A DNA stretch of 38,711 nucleotides from an uncultured Bacilli bacterium (GCA_947626275.1 CANQRL010000012.1:1-38711); one strand, 5' to 3'. Counted from the stretch's first letter, positions 24,201-32,872 are shown. Notes: a model not told the origin generated them from the sequence alone. Made by a program: numbers and translations.

Positions 24201-25571
24201 ATGAAGAAATTATTGTTACTATGTTATCTATTTCTTTTTTTTGTGGAGCCAGTATTGGCTAATGATGAATTACAGTTTTATTTTACGAGTGAATCCGTAA
24301 GTGATATGTGGATTACAAGAGTTACGAAAGATATCACGATGTCTGATCATCCCTATATTTTAAGGAGGAAAAGTGATAAAAGCTATGTCTATTGCCTAGA
24401 ACCAGTGGTGATGCTAAATCAAACGGATGATTATAAGGCTTACTTTGAAAATGAAAATGTTTTAAACCTAACGGATGACCAATGGAAGCGAATTTCCGAG
24501 CTTGCCTATTTTGGATATCAATATCCGGGTCATGAAGATAAAAAATGGTATGGCATTACCCAGTTCTTAATTTGGAAGACGGTTGCTCCTGATATGACGA
24601 TGTACTTTGCCGCTAAGAAAAATGGAAAAAAGGTTTCAACCTATGATAAAGAGATAGCAGAGTTAGAAAGTTATCTTAAAAATTATCATGAACTAGAAAA
24701 ATTAGATAAGGAGAAATTGACTTTTCGTAACCAAGAAGAATGGCAAAATTATTTAAAAGACAATCCCTTTTTACAGGTTCTAAAAAGAACAAGGGCTAGT
24801 TCCTATCACTTTGAACTTCCTAAAAATGGGATTGCTTTTGGAGCAGATATCGTCTACTACCATAAAAATGGTCAAAATGTCTATCATCCAGGCGAGTTAA
24901 AACCGCTTGGCATTACTATCGAAGTTGAATTTTTAAAGGGAAGAATTCATCTTCAAAAGAAGAATGAGGAAAATGTGTTTCTATCGAAACAAAATAGCTT
25001 AAAAGGTGCTCAGTACGGCATTTATAAAGATGGTATTTTATTAGAGACGTTGGTAACAGATGAAGAGGGAAAGGCGACGAGTAACCCTCTAGGATATGGG
25101 TATTATACCGTAAAAGAGTTAAAGGCACCCAATGGTTATCTCATCGATGATCAAGAATATACCATCTATTTAGAGGGAGAAGACTATTCTTTTGAGGTAA
25201 AAGAAAAACAAATAGAAAAGGATATTCGTATTCAAAAATGGTATGGTAGTGGGACCTATCAAGTGGAACCAAATGCGACTTTTGAAATCTATCAAGGCGA
25301 TACCCTTGTCCTTACCGTTACAACCGATTCTTCTGGTATCGCGGAAGCAAAACTGCCTTATGGAGACTATCGCATTCATCAAGTGACAGGTAAAAAAGGA
25401 TACGAAAAAATCAAAGACTACTATTTTACGGTTGATGAAAAATTTGAAAAGGTCATTGAACTTTTTAACAAAGAAATCATAGAAGAGGTACCAAATACCG
25501 GAATCTATAGGCCTTTTGTAACCCTTTTTTTACAGATAAGAGAGTGGGGAGTGGGTCTATATGCTTCCTAA
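24201..25571 (+). CDS. Thioester-domain surface adhesin with SpaA/Cna-B domains and VPNTG sorting motif
   Basis: Secreted, probably wall-anchored protein, 456 residues. Signal peptide 1-20 (cleavage after VLA). An N-terminal thioester domain is indicated by Cys65 in YVYCLEP and Gln121 in GITQFLIW; in Gram-positive adhesins such a Cys-Gln pair forms an internal thioester that bonds covalently to host surfaces. Two SpaA/Cna-B-like domains follow (about 250-335 and 340-425), the first with GAQYGIYKDG and YYTVKELKAPNGYLI. A sorting motif VPNTG is at 430-434, but the 22-residue tail after it is poorly hydrophobic, contains Arg and Glu in the middle, and lacks a terminal basic cluster. AGGAGG precedes the ATG. 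The sortase gene overlaps it by 11 nt. Confidence 0.85.
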   Translation: MKKLLLLCYLFLFFVEPVLANDELQFYFTSESVSDMWITRVTKDITMSDHPYILRRKSDKSYVYCLEPVVMLNQTDDYKAYFENENVLNLTDDQWKRISELAYFGYQYPGHEDKKWYGITQFLIWKTVAPDMTMYFAAKKNGKKVSTYDKEIAELESYLKNYHELEKLDKEKLTFRNQEEWQNYLKDNPFLQVLKRTRASSYHFELPKNGIAFGADIVYYHKNGQNVYHPGELKPLGITIEVEFLKGRIHLQKKNEENVFLSKQNSLKGAQYGIYKDGILLETLVTDEEGKATSNPLGYGYYTVKELKAPNGYLIDDQEYTIYLEGEDYSFEVKEKQIEKDIRIQKWYGSGTYQVEPNATFEIYQGDTLVLTVTTDSSGIAEAKLPYGDYRIHQVTGKKGYEKIKDYYFTVDEKFEKVIELFNKEIIEEVPNTGIYRPFVTLFLQIREWGVGLYAS

Positions 25572-26070
25572 AATGACTTCTATTTTTTCCCTCTTGACCT
25601 CTCTTTTCCTTCCTGTTTTAAGGCAACAACTTCTTCCTTTTCCTATACCTGATTTTCCCTATGCGGAGAAGGAAGTAGAAATTCCTTACGCTATTTTATC
25701 GATTCCGAAGATTCAATTAGAAAAAGAATTGTATGCGAAAGACGATGAGCGAAATGATTTGGATACCAATATCATCTTTCTTCCAACTAGTGCTTTGCCA
25801 ACGGAGGAAAAGGGAAATGTCATTCTAGCGGGGCATAGTGGATTTGGAAATATTGCCTATTTTAAAAAGCTATATCAGCTTCAAAAAGGAGATGAAATTG
25901 CTTTAACTTACTTAGGAAATGAGTATCTCTATGAGGTTTCTCGTACTTATCAGGTGGCGAAAACAGGTAAGGTAGAAGTAATAAGAGATCCTCAAAAAGA
26001 AGCGATTACGTTAATTACTTGTTATGGAAAGAAGAAACAGCTAGTAGTCATAGGAGAACGAAAAAAGTAG
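25561..26070 (+). CDS. Sortase (transpeptidase), probably dedicated to the adjacent adhesin
   Basis: Membrane-anchored cysteine transpeptidase, 169 residues, that cuts an xPxTG motif and links the protein to the wall. An N-terminal hydrophobic segment (about 7-20) anchors it. The catalytic triad is visible: His92 in ILAGHSG, Cys154 in TLITCYG and Arg167 in VIGER. The compact size and TLxTC motif resemble class D-like sortases, but the class cannot be fixed by eye. It starts inside the adhesin gene (11-nt overlap), indicating coupling. It ends at a bidirectional terminator shared with RNase J. Confidence 0.92.
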   Translation: MLPKMTSIFSLLTSLFLPVLRQQLLPFPIPDFPYAEKEVEIPYAILSIPKIQLEKELYAKDDERNDLDTNIIFLPTSALPTEEKGNVILAGHSGFGNIAYFKKLYQLQKGDEIALTYLGNEYLYEVSRTYQVAKTGKVEVIRDPQKEAITLITCYGKKKQLVVIGERKK

Positions 26071-26090
26071 CTACAAAATAGCTACTTTTT
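26062..26090. terminator. Bidirectional terminator between sortase and RNase J genes
   Basis: AAAAAGTAGCTA/TAGCTACTTTTT, a perfect 12-bp inverted repeat with a 5-nt loop, gives a U-tailed hairpin on both strands. Both stop codons lie inside it. Confidence 0.88.
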
Positions 26091-27752
26091 GATGTCCATA
26101 ATAACGGGTAAAATAATTGGATTTCTACCTGTTTTTTCATAGATATAATTAGATAATTGAGCGCTAACTTCCGTTTTTACTTCCGTATAGTTGACATGGT
26201 TACTAATTTTGGATTGAATCGCTTTGGTACTAAGGATTTCTAGCTCTTTAATCAAATCTAAATTTTCTTGAATAAGAACAAATCCTCTTGTCGTAATATT
26301 CGGGTTACCAAGCAACTGATTTTTATTGGTATCAATGTTGGCAATCACGACTACAATTCCATCACTAGACATGATTTTTCGATCTTTCATAACAGCGGAA
26401 CCAATTTCTCCAATACGATTACCGTCGATATAGACATCTCCGGCTGGAACCGTTCCTTCTTTTTTCACAACGCCTTTATACATAGAAAGGACATCCCCAT
26501 TTCCTAGTACAAAGGTATTTTCTTTTGGAATATCGCATTCTATTGCTAAATCGGCATGTGTTTTTAGCATTCTATACTCTCCGTGAAATGGCATGAAGTA
26601 TTTCGGATTAAATAATCGAATCATTAACTTTAATTCTTCTTGATTACCATGTCCTGAGGTATGAACTTCACTTAGAGAAGTATTAGTACATACTTTTACT
26701 CCTTGTAAATAGAGTTTATTAATGGTTTTGGAAATACTTAAAGCATTTCCAGGAATAGCAGAAGAGCTTAGAATAACAAGATCATCTGGTTGTAATTTTA
26801 TTTGCCGATGACTACCATTGGCAATTCTAGATAGAGCTGCTAGTGGCTCTCCCTGCGTACCGGTACAAAGAAGACAAACCTTATTTGGCTCTAGTTCATT
26901 TGCTTCCTCAGGGGTAACAAAGATATCCCGATGATGGATATATCCTTCATTTAAAGAAATCTCAATGTTGTTTTCCATACTACGTCCGAAAATGGCTATT
27001 TTTCTACCATTCCGTTTACAGGTATCAACGATGTGTTTTAACCGATAGATGTTAGAAGCGAAGGTAGCAATAATAATTCTACCGTGATGTTCTAAGAATA
27101 TTTCAGATAACGTTTCATCTACTTTCGATTCGGAAGCACTAAAACCTTCTTGTAGTGCATTGGTACTGTCACTTAGCAATAAGGTAACACCTTTGGAACC
27201 AATCATGGCCATCTTTTGTAAATTCGCCATTGGTCCAATAGGGGTTAAGTCGAACTTAAAATCTCCTGTTGTGACAATTGTACCATTTGGAGTCGTAATA
27301 AAAATTCCATGAGAATCTGGAATAGAGTGGGTCGTTCTAAAGAATTCCACTGTCATCGTTTTAAATTTTACTTTGGTTTTTTCCGTATATACAAATAAAT
27401 GATCATAATGGATATCTCTATCCTCTAGTTTTTTTCGAATCAATCCTGCTGCCTGTTTTGGTGCATAGATGGCAGGAATATCGACCGTTTGTAATAAATA
27501 AGGAATTCCTCCAATATGATCTTCATGCCCGTGCGTAATAAATAGCGCTTTTATCTTTTTCTCGTTTTTCTTTAAAAACGTAAAATCTGGAATAATATAA
27601 TCTATTCCAGGTAACTCGTTAGAAGGAAAAGTAATCCCAACATCGGTAATAATCAATTCGTTATTTGTCATGATGCAGTACATGTTTTTTCCTACTTCCC
27701 CGAGTCCACCTAGTGCGAAGATTTTGGTATCTCCGCCATCTAAAAATTTCAA
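26082..27752 (-). CDS. rnjA: Ribonuclease J
   Basis: Metallo-beta-lactamase/beta-CASP ribonuclease with 5'-3' exo- and endonuclease activity in mRNA decay and rRNA maturation. 556 residues, full length. The metal motif HGHEDH (74-79) is intact, as are the DFKFDLTP and SDSTNA segments, the TFASNIYRL beta-CASP region, CTGTQGEPLAALSRIA, and SGHGNQEELKLMIRLFNPKYFMPFHGEYRML. The start is TTG at 27752 (MKFLDGGDTK once initiated), supported by AAAGGAG about 7 nt before it; no ATG is available nearby. Transcribed alone and opposite to its neighbours. Only one RNase J is in view, so rnjA rather than rnjB is a convention. Confidence 0.95.
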   Translation of the reverse strand: MKFLDGGDTKIFALGGLGEVGKNMYCIMTNNELIITDVGITFPSNELPGIDYIIPDFTFLKKNEKKIKALFITHGHEDHIGGIPYLLQTVDIPAIYAPKQAAGLIRKKLEDRDIHYDHLFVYTEKTKVKFKTMTVEFFRTTHSIPDSHGIFITTPNGTIVTTGDFKFDLTPIGPMANLQKMAMIGSKGVTLLLSDSTNALQEGFSASESKVDETLSEIFLEHHGRIIIATFASNIYRLKHIVDTCKRNGRKIAIFGRSMENNIEISLNEGYIHHRDIFVTPEEANELEPNKVCLLCTGTQGEPLAALSRIANGSHRQIKLQPDDLVILSSSAIPGNALSISKTINKLYLQGVKVCTNTSLSEVHTSGHGNQEELKLMIRLFNPKYFMPFHGEYRMLKTHADLAIECDIPKENTFVLGNGDVLSMYKGVVKKEGTVPAGDVYIDGNRIGEIGSAVMKDRKIMSSDGIVVVIANIDTNKNQLLGNPNITTRGFVLIQENLDLIKELEILSTKAIQSKISNHVNYTEVKTEVSAQLSNYIYEKTGRNPIILPVIMDIKK

Positions 27753-27794
27753 AATTTTCTCTCCTTTCTAAAACTTTATAAATTCGACTTTACC

Positions 27795-27823
27795 ATTATA
27801 CCTTTTTTTTCTTCTTTTGTCTA
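27795..27823 (-). promoter_or_regulatory. Promoter of the RNase J gene
   Basis: On the minus strand TAGACA (27823-27818) is 17 nt from TATAAT (27800-27795), about 43 nt before the TTG start. Confidence 0.7.
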
Positions 27824-27883
27824 CCTTATCTTGACTTCTATCCAAAAATATACTACCATTAAATTACAATAGGAGGTCTGCCC

Positions 27884-28267
27884 ATGGAGAAGATGCCATT
27901 ATCCTTTGATTATGACCCTACTTTACGGATGTTATTCGCTTTTTCTAGCTATGTGGTAGAGCATCCACAATGGGTAGAGGTAAGCCAGTATTCCAAGAAA
28001 AATAAAGAGATTGCTACTCATATTTGGCCAGAGGAAGAATATGTTGACGACTATTTTTTAGTAGGAAATAAATTTTATTCGTGTTCGATGGAAAAAGAAG
28101 ATACCTCCATTTGTTGTCATATCAAAGAGTTCTCTCGTTTTTATGATTTGGCAGACTCTTTTTTGGAACTTTCTTTTTCCTACCATTTACCGAGTGGGCA
28201 GATTATTGATTTGTCCAAAGTAGGAGAGAGAAAAAAGAACAGTTATCAAAGGGTAAAAACTTCTTAA
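27884..28267 (+). CDS. Uncharacterised small protein
   Basis: 127 residues, soluble, no signal peptide or membrane helix. Contains aromatic- and acid-rich stretches (EEEYVDDYFLVGNKFYSCS) and a small Cys group (SICCHI). I recognise no family. AGGAGGT is 6 nt before the ATG. It is divergent from RNase J and ends at its own terminator, so it is monocistronic. Confidence 0.65.
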   Translation: MEKMPLSFDYDPTLRMLFAFSSYVVEHPQWVEVSQYSKKNKEIATHIWPEEEYVDDYFLVGNKFYSCSMEKEDTSICCHIKEFSRFYDLADSFLELSFSYHLPSGQIIDLSKVGERKKNSYQRVKTS

Positions 28268-28269
28268 TT

Positions 28270-28303
28270 GGGAAAGAAGAACGGATTTCCCTTTTCCTTT
28301 TTT
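28270..28303 (+). terminator. Terminator of the 27884 gene
   Basis: GGGAAA/TTTCCC stem with a 10-nt loop followed by an interrupted T tract. Confidence 0.65.
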
Positions 28304-28312
28304 ATGCATTTG

Positions 28313-28321
28313 TGATAAAAT
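28313..28321 (+). promoter_or_regulatory. Extended -10 promoter of the ftsY operon
   Basis: TGATAAAAT (TG-n plus TAAAAT 28316-28321), about 30 nt before the ATG; the -35 region is just T-rich. Confidence 0.45.
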
Positions 28322-28351
28322 GGTATTGAGGTATAACAAGGAGGTTTTTAC

Positions 28352-29326
28352 ATGGGGTTATTTGATAAGTTTAAGAGTATTTTTAGTACAAATAAACAGG
28401 TAAAGGAAGAAGTAGAAGTTTATGATAAAGGCTTAGAGAAGACTAGAAAAGAGTTTGTTTCTAAGATTAGCCTTTTGAATTTGAAATATAAAAAAGTGAG
28501 TCCTGAATATTTTGAGGAATTAGAGGAAATTCTTATCATGGCGGATATTGGCGTCAATACCGTTATGGAATTTATTGATCGATTAAAGAAGAGAGTTAAA
28601 AAAGAAAATATTGAAAATAGTGAAGATTTAAAAGAAATCATCGTCGATGAGATGTTTATTATCTATGTCGACAATAGCATTATGGTTAACAAGATTCAAT
28701 TTGCTTCAGAGGGACCAACCGTTGTTCTTTTTGTCGGTGTGAATGGAGTTGGAAAAACAACGACGATAGGTAAGATTGCTTATCGTTTAAAGGAAGAAGG
28801 AAAACGGGTCTTATTAGTAGCGGGAGATACCTTTCGTGCCGGTGCGGTAGAACAGATTATAGAATGGGGAGAAAGAACCGATTCCCCTGTTATCTATAAG
28901 GAAAATGCCGATCCTGCCAGTGTCATTTTTGATGGTGTGACGAAAGCGAAAGAAGAAGGGTATGATGTCGTTTTAATCGATACCGCTGGACGGCTTCAAA
29001 ATAAGGCCAATTTGATGAGTGAATTAGAGAAGATGAATAAAGTAATCGGTAAGATTATTCCTGATGCTCCACATGAGACATTATTGGTCATTGATGCTAC
29101 AACTGGACAAAATGGAATTAGTCAAGCAAAAGAATTCCAAAAAATTACCGATATTACAGGAATTGTTCTAACAAAACTAGATGGTACAGCAAAAGGAGGA
29201 ATTGTTCTAGCTATTAAGGAAGCTTTAGGAATCCCTGTTAAGTTTGTCGGGATGGGAGAACAAGCCAAAGATTTAAGAACGTTTGATATTGAAAAATATA
29301 TCTATGGATTATTTAAGGATATGTGA
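28352..29326 (+). CDS. ftsY: Signal recognition particle receptor FtsY
   Basis: SRP-family GTPase that receives ribosome-nascent chain-SRP complexes at the membrane. 324 residues with only a short charged A domain (about 1-25), as in many Firmicutes, then the four-helix N domain and the G domain. GTPase motifs: P-loop GVNGVGKTTT (129-138), DTFRAGAVEQ, IDTAGRLQNKANLM and TKLDGTAKGG. AAGGAGG precedes the ATG. It heads a transcript with a small membrane protein, ylxM and the HerA-like gene; its partner ffh lies about 3.6 kb downstream under its own promoter. Confidence 0.97.
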   Translation: MGLFDKFKSIFSTNKQVKEEVEVYDKGLEKTRKEFVSKISLLNLKYKKVSPEYFEELEEILIMADIGVNTVMEFIDRLKKRVKKENIENSEDLKEIIVDEMFIIYVDNSIMVNKIQFASEGPTVVLFVGVNGVGKTTTIGKIAYRLKEEGKRVLLVAGDTFRAGAVEQIIEWGERTDSPVIYKENADPASVIFDGVTKAKEEGYDVVLIDTAGRLQNKANLMSELEKMNKVIGKIIPDAPHETLLVIDATTGQNGISQAKEFQKITDITGIVLTKLDGTAKGGIVLAIKEALGIPVKFVGMGEQAKDLRTFDIEKYIYGLFKDM

Positions 29327-29334
29327 GGGTATTT

Positions 29335-29601
29335 ATGAATGTAGAAGTAATAGAACTAAAGCCTAAAAAACAGCCATTATCCATTGTTTTACAAATCATT
29401 TTTGTCGTTGCGGTTCTAGTAACGGGCATTATGACTTTGTTTGCTAAAAAGTGGATGTTTCTTCTTTATGCGTCACTTACTTTAGCGCTTGCTACGATGG
29501 CATGGAACAATTATAAATTGGCAAAAAGAAAGTGGATTCCTATTTTATATTTAGCTTTTTCGATTGTGACACTAGTGTCTTTCATTTTGGAGCTTGTATG
29601 A
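29335..29601 (+). CDS. Small three-helix membrane protein between ftsY and ylxM
   Basis: 88 residues from ATG 29335. A GTG at 29323, overlapping the ftsY stop, is in frame, but GAGGG just upstream fits the ATG better. A short polar N-terminus is followed by three hydrophobic segments (about 15-34, 38-57 and 66-86). No family recognised. It starts 8 nt after ftsY and its stop overlaps the ylxM ATG (ATGA), so it is embedded in the SRP operon, where ftsY and ylxM are usually adjacent. Confidence 0.72.
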   Translation: MNVEVIELKPKKQPLSIVLQIIFVVAVLVTGIMTLFAKKWMFLLYASLTLALATMAWNNYKLAKRKWIPILYLAFSIVTLVSFILELV

Positions 29602-29885
29602 TTGATGAAACGGTTTATTTAGGAATTCTCTACGATTATTATGGTGAACTCTTAACAGCGAAACAAAAAGAAGTTTTTGAAGCCTATTACTTTGAAAATC
29701 TAACACTTCAAGAAATCGCTGATGAGCATAACATTAGTAAAAATGCGGTTCATAAAACCTTAATGAGCATGGAAGAAAAACTAAAGTATTACGAGGAAAA
29801 ATTAGGCTTTTACCAGAAAGCAGAAAAAATAAAAGAATGTATTAAAGATGAAAAACTTTTAAAACAAGTTTTAGACATTTTATAA
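29598..29885 (+). CDS. ylxM: YlxM family DNA-binding protein (UPF0122)
   Basis: 95-residue helix-turn-helix protein, usual size for YlxM. The motif LTAKQKEVFEAYYFENLTLQEIADEHN followed by ISKNAVHKTLMSMEEKL is the sigma-region-4-like HTH. YlxM genes sit beside ftsY and ffh and are thought to modulate the SRP pathway; the context here supports the call. The true start is ATG 29598, overlapping the previous stop by 4 nt, because the homologous part begins at MIDETVYLGILYDYYGELL. Confidence 0.93.
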   Translation: MIDETVYLGILYDYYGELLTAKQKEVFEAYYFENLTLQEIADEHNISKNAVHKTLMSMEEKLKYYEEKLGFYQKAEKIKECIKDEKLLKQVLDIL

Positions 29886-29898
29886 GAAGGGTGAGAAT

Positions 29899-31656
29899 AT
29901 GTTTGGAAAAATAGTGTATATTAGCGATAACGTTGCGCATGTATCTATCCCAAAAGATGCACCAGTCATCATGAATTTGATGAATATGCATGTGGTTTTC
30001 GAGGACGAGGATAAGAAGATTTTAGGTGAGGTAGAGGATATCTCTGCGGATGTCATTAAAATTCGATTTTTAGGAGAGTTAGCGGACGGTCAATTTATTG
30101 GTGGTGTTTTAAGAAAGCCAAATCTATCTGCGACCACTAGAATTATTCAACCAGAGGAATTGAAAATTATCATGGGAGAGAAAAAAGAAGGCGCACTTCT
30201 TCTTGGAATGAGTCCTCTTTATGAGAACATGCCAGTTATGGTAGAAATCAACGAACTCTGTAGTAATCATATGGCTATCTTTGGTAATACCGGTAGTGGT
30301 AAATCTTATGGAGTTGCTAGATTTGTTCAAAGCTTGTTCTATAATCCAGATTTTGTTCCCGTTAAGTCCAATTTCATGATTTTTGATGCTTATGGAGAAT
30401 ATCACAACGCTTTTCAAAATATTAATCAAATTAATCCAAAATATAACTTTAAGTTTTATACAACTAACAAAGCCCAATTAAAAGAGGGAGGAGAACTTCT
30501 TAGAATCCCTCTATGGTTGTTATCAATTGATGATTTTGCTTTACTTTTGAATGCAGAAAAGCACTCTCAATTACCAATTATTGAGAGAATGTTAAAGTTG
30601 GTTCGTGTCTTCGCAACGGAAGGTGATATCAGTACTCGTTATAAGAATCACTTAATTGCTAAAGCGATTATGGATATCATGTATACCAATCAAACATCAG
30701 CTAGTAAAAGAAATGATATTTTCTCTATCCTAGCTAGTTGTTCTACGGATCAATTTAACTTAGAGGCGCCTGTTCAAGGACTTGGATATGTACGAAAATT
30801 TAGGGAATGTTTCTTAATTGATACCGCCGGTCAATTTACGGAAAGTGTTTTAATTACTCAGTATATTACTTCTTTTATCGATGATAATTTGGAAAAATAT
30901 GAGCCTTCTCCAGATCATTTCTTTACCTTAGATGATATGGAAAAAGCGCTTCAATTTACGTTGATTTCAGAAGGACTTCTTAGAAATGAAAGACTATATG
31001 ATGAAGCGATTACTTTGAAGGTTCGGTTACACTCTATTGCGATAGGGGAAGCCAAAGAATTCTTTAACTATCCACAATATATTAATATGGAGAACTATGT
31101 AGCTTCTTTGGTTACTAAGAATGGTAGAAAAGCCCAACTAGTAAACTTTAACCTAGAGGATGCCGACGATAGAATTGCCAAAACGATTGTTAAAATTTAT
31201 TCGAAGCTTCTCTTTGACTTTACGAAGAGACTAAATGTAAGGGCATCTATTCCTTTCCATATCGTATTAGAGGAGTCTCACCGTTATGTTCAAAACGATA
31301 GTGATAATTTCTTGCTTGGATATAACATCTTTGAACGTATCGCGAAAGAGGGTCGTAAGTTCGGTCTATTGTTGTTACTTATTTCACAAAGACCAGTAGA
31401 GCTTTCGGAAACCGTTATTTCACAGTGTACTAATTTCTTAATATTTAAGATGTCGCACCCAAGAGATTTGGAATATTTGAAAAAGATGTTACCAAATATG
31501 AGTTCTGAAATTATGGAAAAGCAAAAGAGTTTACAGCCAGGTACTTGTGTTGCCTTTGGACGAGCTTTCAAAATACCAATGATTGTAAAAATGCCACTTC
31601 CAAATCCAGAACCATATAGTAGTAATGCGGATATTGTTGGTAGATGGACGCAATAA
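29899..31656 (+). CDS. HerA/DUF87-type hexameric ATPase
   Basis: 585-residue FtsK/HerA-superfamily ATPase. The N-terminal ~90 residues look like the HAS-barrel domain (VAHVSIPKDAPVIMNL...), followed by Walker A GNTGSGKS (129-136), Walker B IVLEES with tandem Glu458-Glu459, and LLLISQRPVELSETVISQCTNFLIFKMSHPRDLEY, which carries the usual sensor and arginine-finger region. HerA pairs with the nuclease NurA in archaea, and with SIR2 or other effectors in bacterial defence systems; no such partner is nearby. The gene follows ylxM by 13 nt (AAGGGTGAG site), in a housekeeping setting. DNA translocation is inferred from the family; its role here is unknown. Confidence 0.85.
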   Translation: MFGKIVYISDNVAHVSIPKDAPVIMNLMNMHVVFEDEDKKILGEVEDISADVIKIRFLGELADGQFIGGVLRKPNLSATTRIIQPEELKIIMGEKKEGALLLGMSPLYENMPVMVEINELCSNHMAIFGNTGSGKSYGVARFVQSLFYNPDFVPVKSNFMIFDAYGEYHNAFQNINQINPKYNFKFYTTNKAQLKEGGELLRIPLWLLSIDDFALLLNAEKHSQLPIIERMLKLVRVFATEGDISTRYKNHLIAKAIMDIMYTNQTSASKRNDIFSILASCSTDQFNLEAPVQGLGYVRKFRECFLIDTAGQFTESVLITQYITSFIDDNLEKYEPSPDHFFTLDDMEKALQFTLISEGLLRNERLYDEAITLKVRLHSIAIGEAKEFFNYPQYINMENYVASLVTKNGRKAQLVNFNLEDADDRIAKTIVKIYSKLLFDFTKRLNVRASIPFHIVLEESHRYVQNDSDNFLLGYNIFERIAKEGRKFGLLLLLISQRPVELSETVISQCTNFLIFKMSHPRDLEYLKKMLPNMSSEIMEKQKSLQPGTCVAFGRAFKIPMIVKMPLPNPEPYSSNADIVGRWTQ

Positions 31657-31658
31657 AG

Positions 31659-31685
31659 AAAGACGAATTCAATCGTCTTTTTTTT
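31659..31685 (+). terminator. Terminator of the ftsY-herA transcript
   Basis: AAAGACGA/TCGTCTTT stem, 6-nt loop, eight further Ts. Confidence 0.87.
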
Positions 31686-31742
31686 GAAATAAAATGATTA
31701 TTATGGATAATACCTTTTTCATAAAGTAATATAGGTGATGAT

Positions 31743-32405
31743 ATGAAATTTATTGCGCATCGAGGAAACGACAATCATTCCTATTTTGAAAATAGTGTGG
31801 AAGCTCTTCTGTGGTGTTTAGACCAAGATTATATCGATGGGGTAGAAGTGGATATTCGAATGACGAAAGATAAGAAATTTCTCTTATTTCATAATAGTAC
31901 CTTATTAGAACTAGGAAATCGTCTACATTTCATTCAAGAAGAAACGTTAGATGAGATACAAAAAATAAATTTAGGGACTAAAAAAAATCCTCGTCATTTG
32001 AATTCTTTGGAGGAGTTTTTAAGTCGGGTCAATAGTCAGAAGATAATTGTTTTAGAAATCAAAAAAGAAGTTGGTAGCTTTCAGCCTTTAGCGAAACCTC
32101 TTTTTAAAATATTAAAAAAATATGCACATTTGAACATTTATCTCTGTAGCTTCAATTCTCATATTGTCAACTTATCAACAAGTATGTGTAAATTTTCAAT
32201 TGGTTTACTGGTTAGTGATTTTATCAATAAAAATAAAGATTATCGGAACTTTGATTTCTTATCGGTTTCGAAAGGAGCCTATGGTGATATCCCATCAGCA
32301 AAGAAAAAGATGGTATGGACAATTCGAAAAAAAGAGGAACTTTCAAAATTAGCGGATGATTTATACATCATTACCGACTGTGCGTATCATTTGGTATCAG
32401 AGTAG
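31743..32405 (+). CDS. Glycerophosphodiester phosphodiesterase family protein
   Basis: Cytoplasmic 220-residue GDPD-fold enzyme expected to hydrolyse glycerophosphodiesters to glycerol-3-phosphate and an alcohol. The catalytic/metal motifs are visible: AHRG at the N-terminus with His6, the following ENS, VEVDIRMTKD (the ExD pair) and LFHN. It also keeps LEIKKE in mid-protein and the closing WTIRKKEELSKLADDLYIITD segment. GGTGAT precedes the ATG. Its last 19 nt overlap the convergent UPF0316 gene, and I see no terminator between them. Confidence 0.9.
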   Translation: MKFIAHRGNDNHSYFENSVEALLWCLDQDYIDGVEVDIRMTKDKKFLLFHNSTLLELGNRLHFIQEETLDEIQKINLGTKKNPRHLNSLEEFLSRVNSQKIIVLEIKKEVGSFQPLAKPLFKILKKYAHLNIYLCSFNSHIVNLSTSMCKFSIGLLVSDFINKNKDYRNFDFLSVSKGAYGDIPSAKKKMVWTIRKKEELSKLADDLYIITDCAYHLVSE

Positions 32406-32872
32406 GCATTATCAATGATGATGGTAGCGTGTCTATCTATTCTTTTAATGAGGTGAATAATCTTCCTTTTCCTTTTTCTCGTTGTGGTAATTAATAGGAT
32501 ATTTTTTTCGTTTTCTAATTCTTTTCCTAGCAACTCAATAACAGGATAGTTTTGTTCGCGAATTTTTTGAGGAAGTTTTTCTTTCTCTTGATCCGTAATA
32601 GCGATAATCATATTACTTCCTAAAGCGAGTTTCTCTTCAATTAGAGAACCTAAGTAGGAGCCGAGGAATGTCCCTAAAGAATAGATGAGAATTTTCAAAG
32701 GATCTTTTTGAATATCGATAATGACTAGAGAAGTAGAAAAAATCCAAGAGAAGGACATGAGAAAATTGAGAAAAGCTCCTAGAAACTTTTTTCCGTTGGC
32801 GATGACAATAATCCTTAAAGTAGCAAGAGCATTCTCGACAATCTTTAGGGAGAAGATAAATAAATAAGTCAT
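32387..32872 (-). CDS. UPF0316 family membrane protein (DUF5698/DUF2179)
   Basis: 161 residues. Three hydrophobic segments in the first ~80 residues, with VENALATLRIIVIANGKKFLGAFL typical of the N-terminal DUF5698 part, followed by a small cytoplasmic alpha/beta domain (about 88-155) with LLITTTRKRKRKIIHLI, which resembles DUF2179. The role of the family is unknown. AAAGAGGTGG lies before the ATG on the minus strand. It converges on the GDPD gene with a 19-nt overlap and diverges from ffh. Confidence 0.85.
   Translation of the reverse strand: MTYLFIFSLKIVENALATLRIIVIANGKKFLGAFLNFLMSFSWIFSTSLVIIDIQKDPLKILIYSLGTFLGSYLGSLIEEKLALGSNMIIAITDQEKEKLPQKIREQNYPVIELLGKELENEKNILLITTTRKRKRKIIHLIKRIDRHATIIIDNAYSDTK

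Noticed and set aside
27831..27854. TTGACT/TATACT promoter for the 27884 gene
   Set aside because: The spacing is only 12 nt, too short for a sigma-A promoter, so I left it out.
29899..31656. HerA-like ATPase as part of a defence island
   Set aside because: All neighbours are housekeeping genes and there is no SIR2, nuclease or other effector nearby.
31704..31732. TGGATA/TAATAT promoter for the GDPD gene
   Set aside because: The hexamers are weak and the predicted start would cut into the ribosome binding site.
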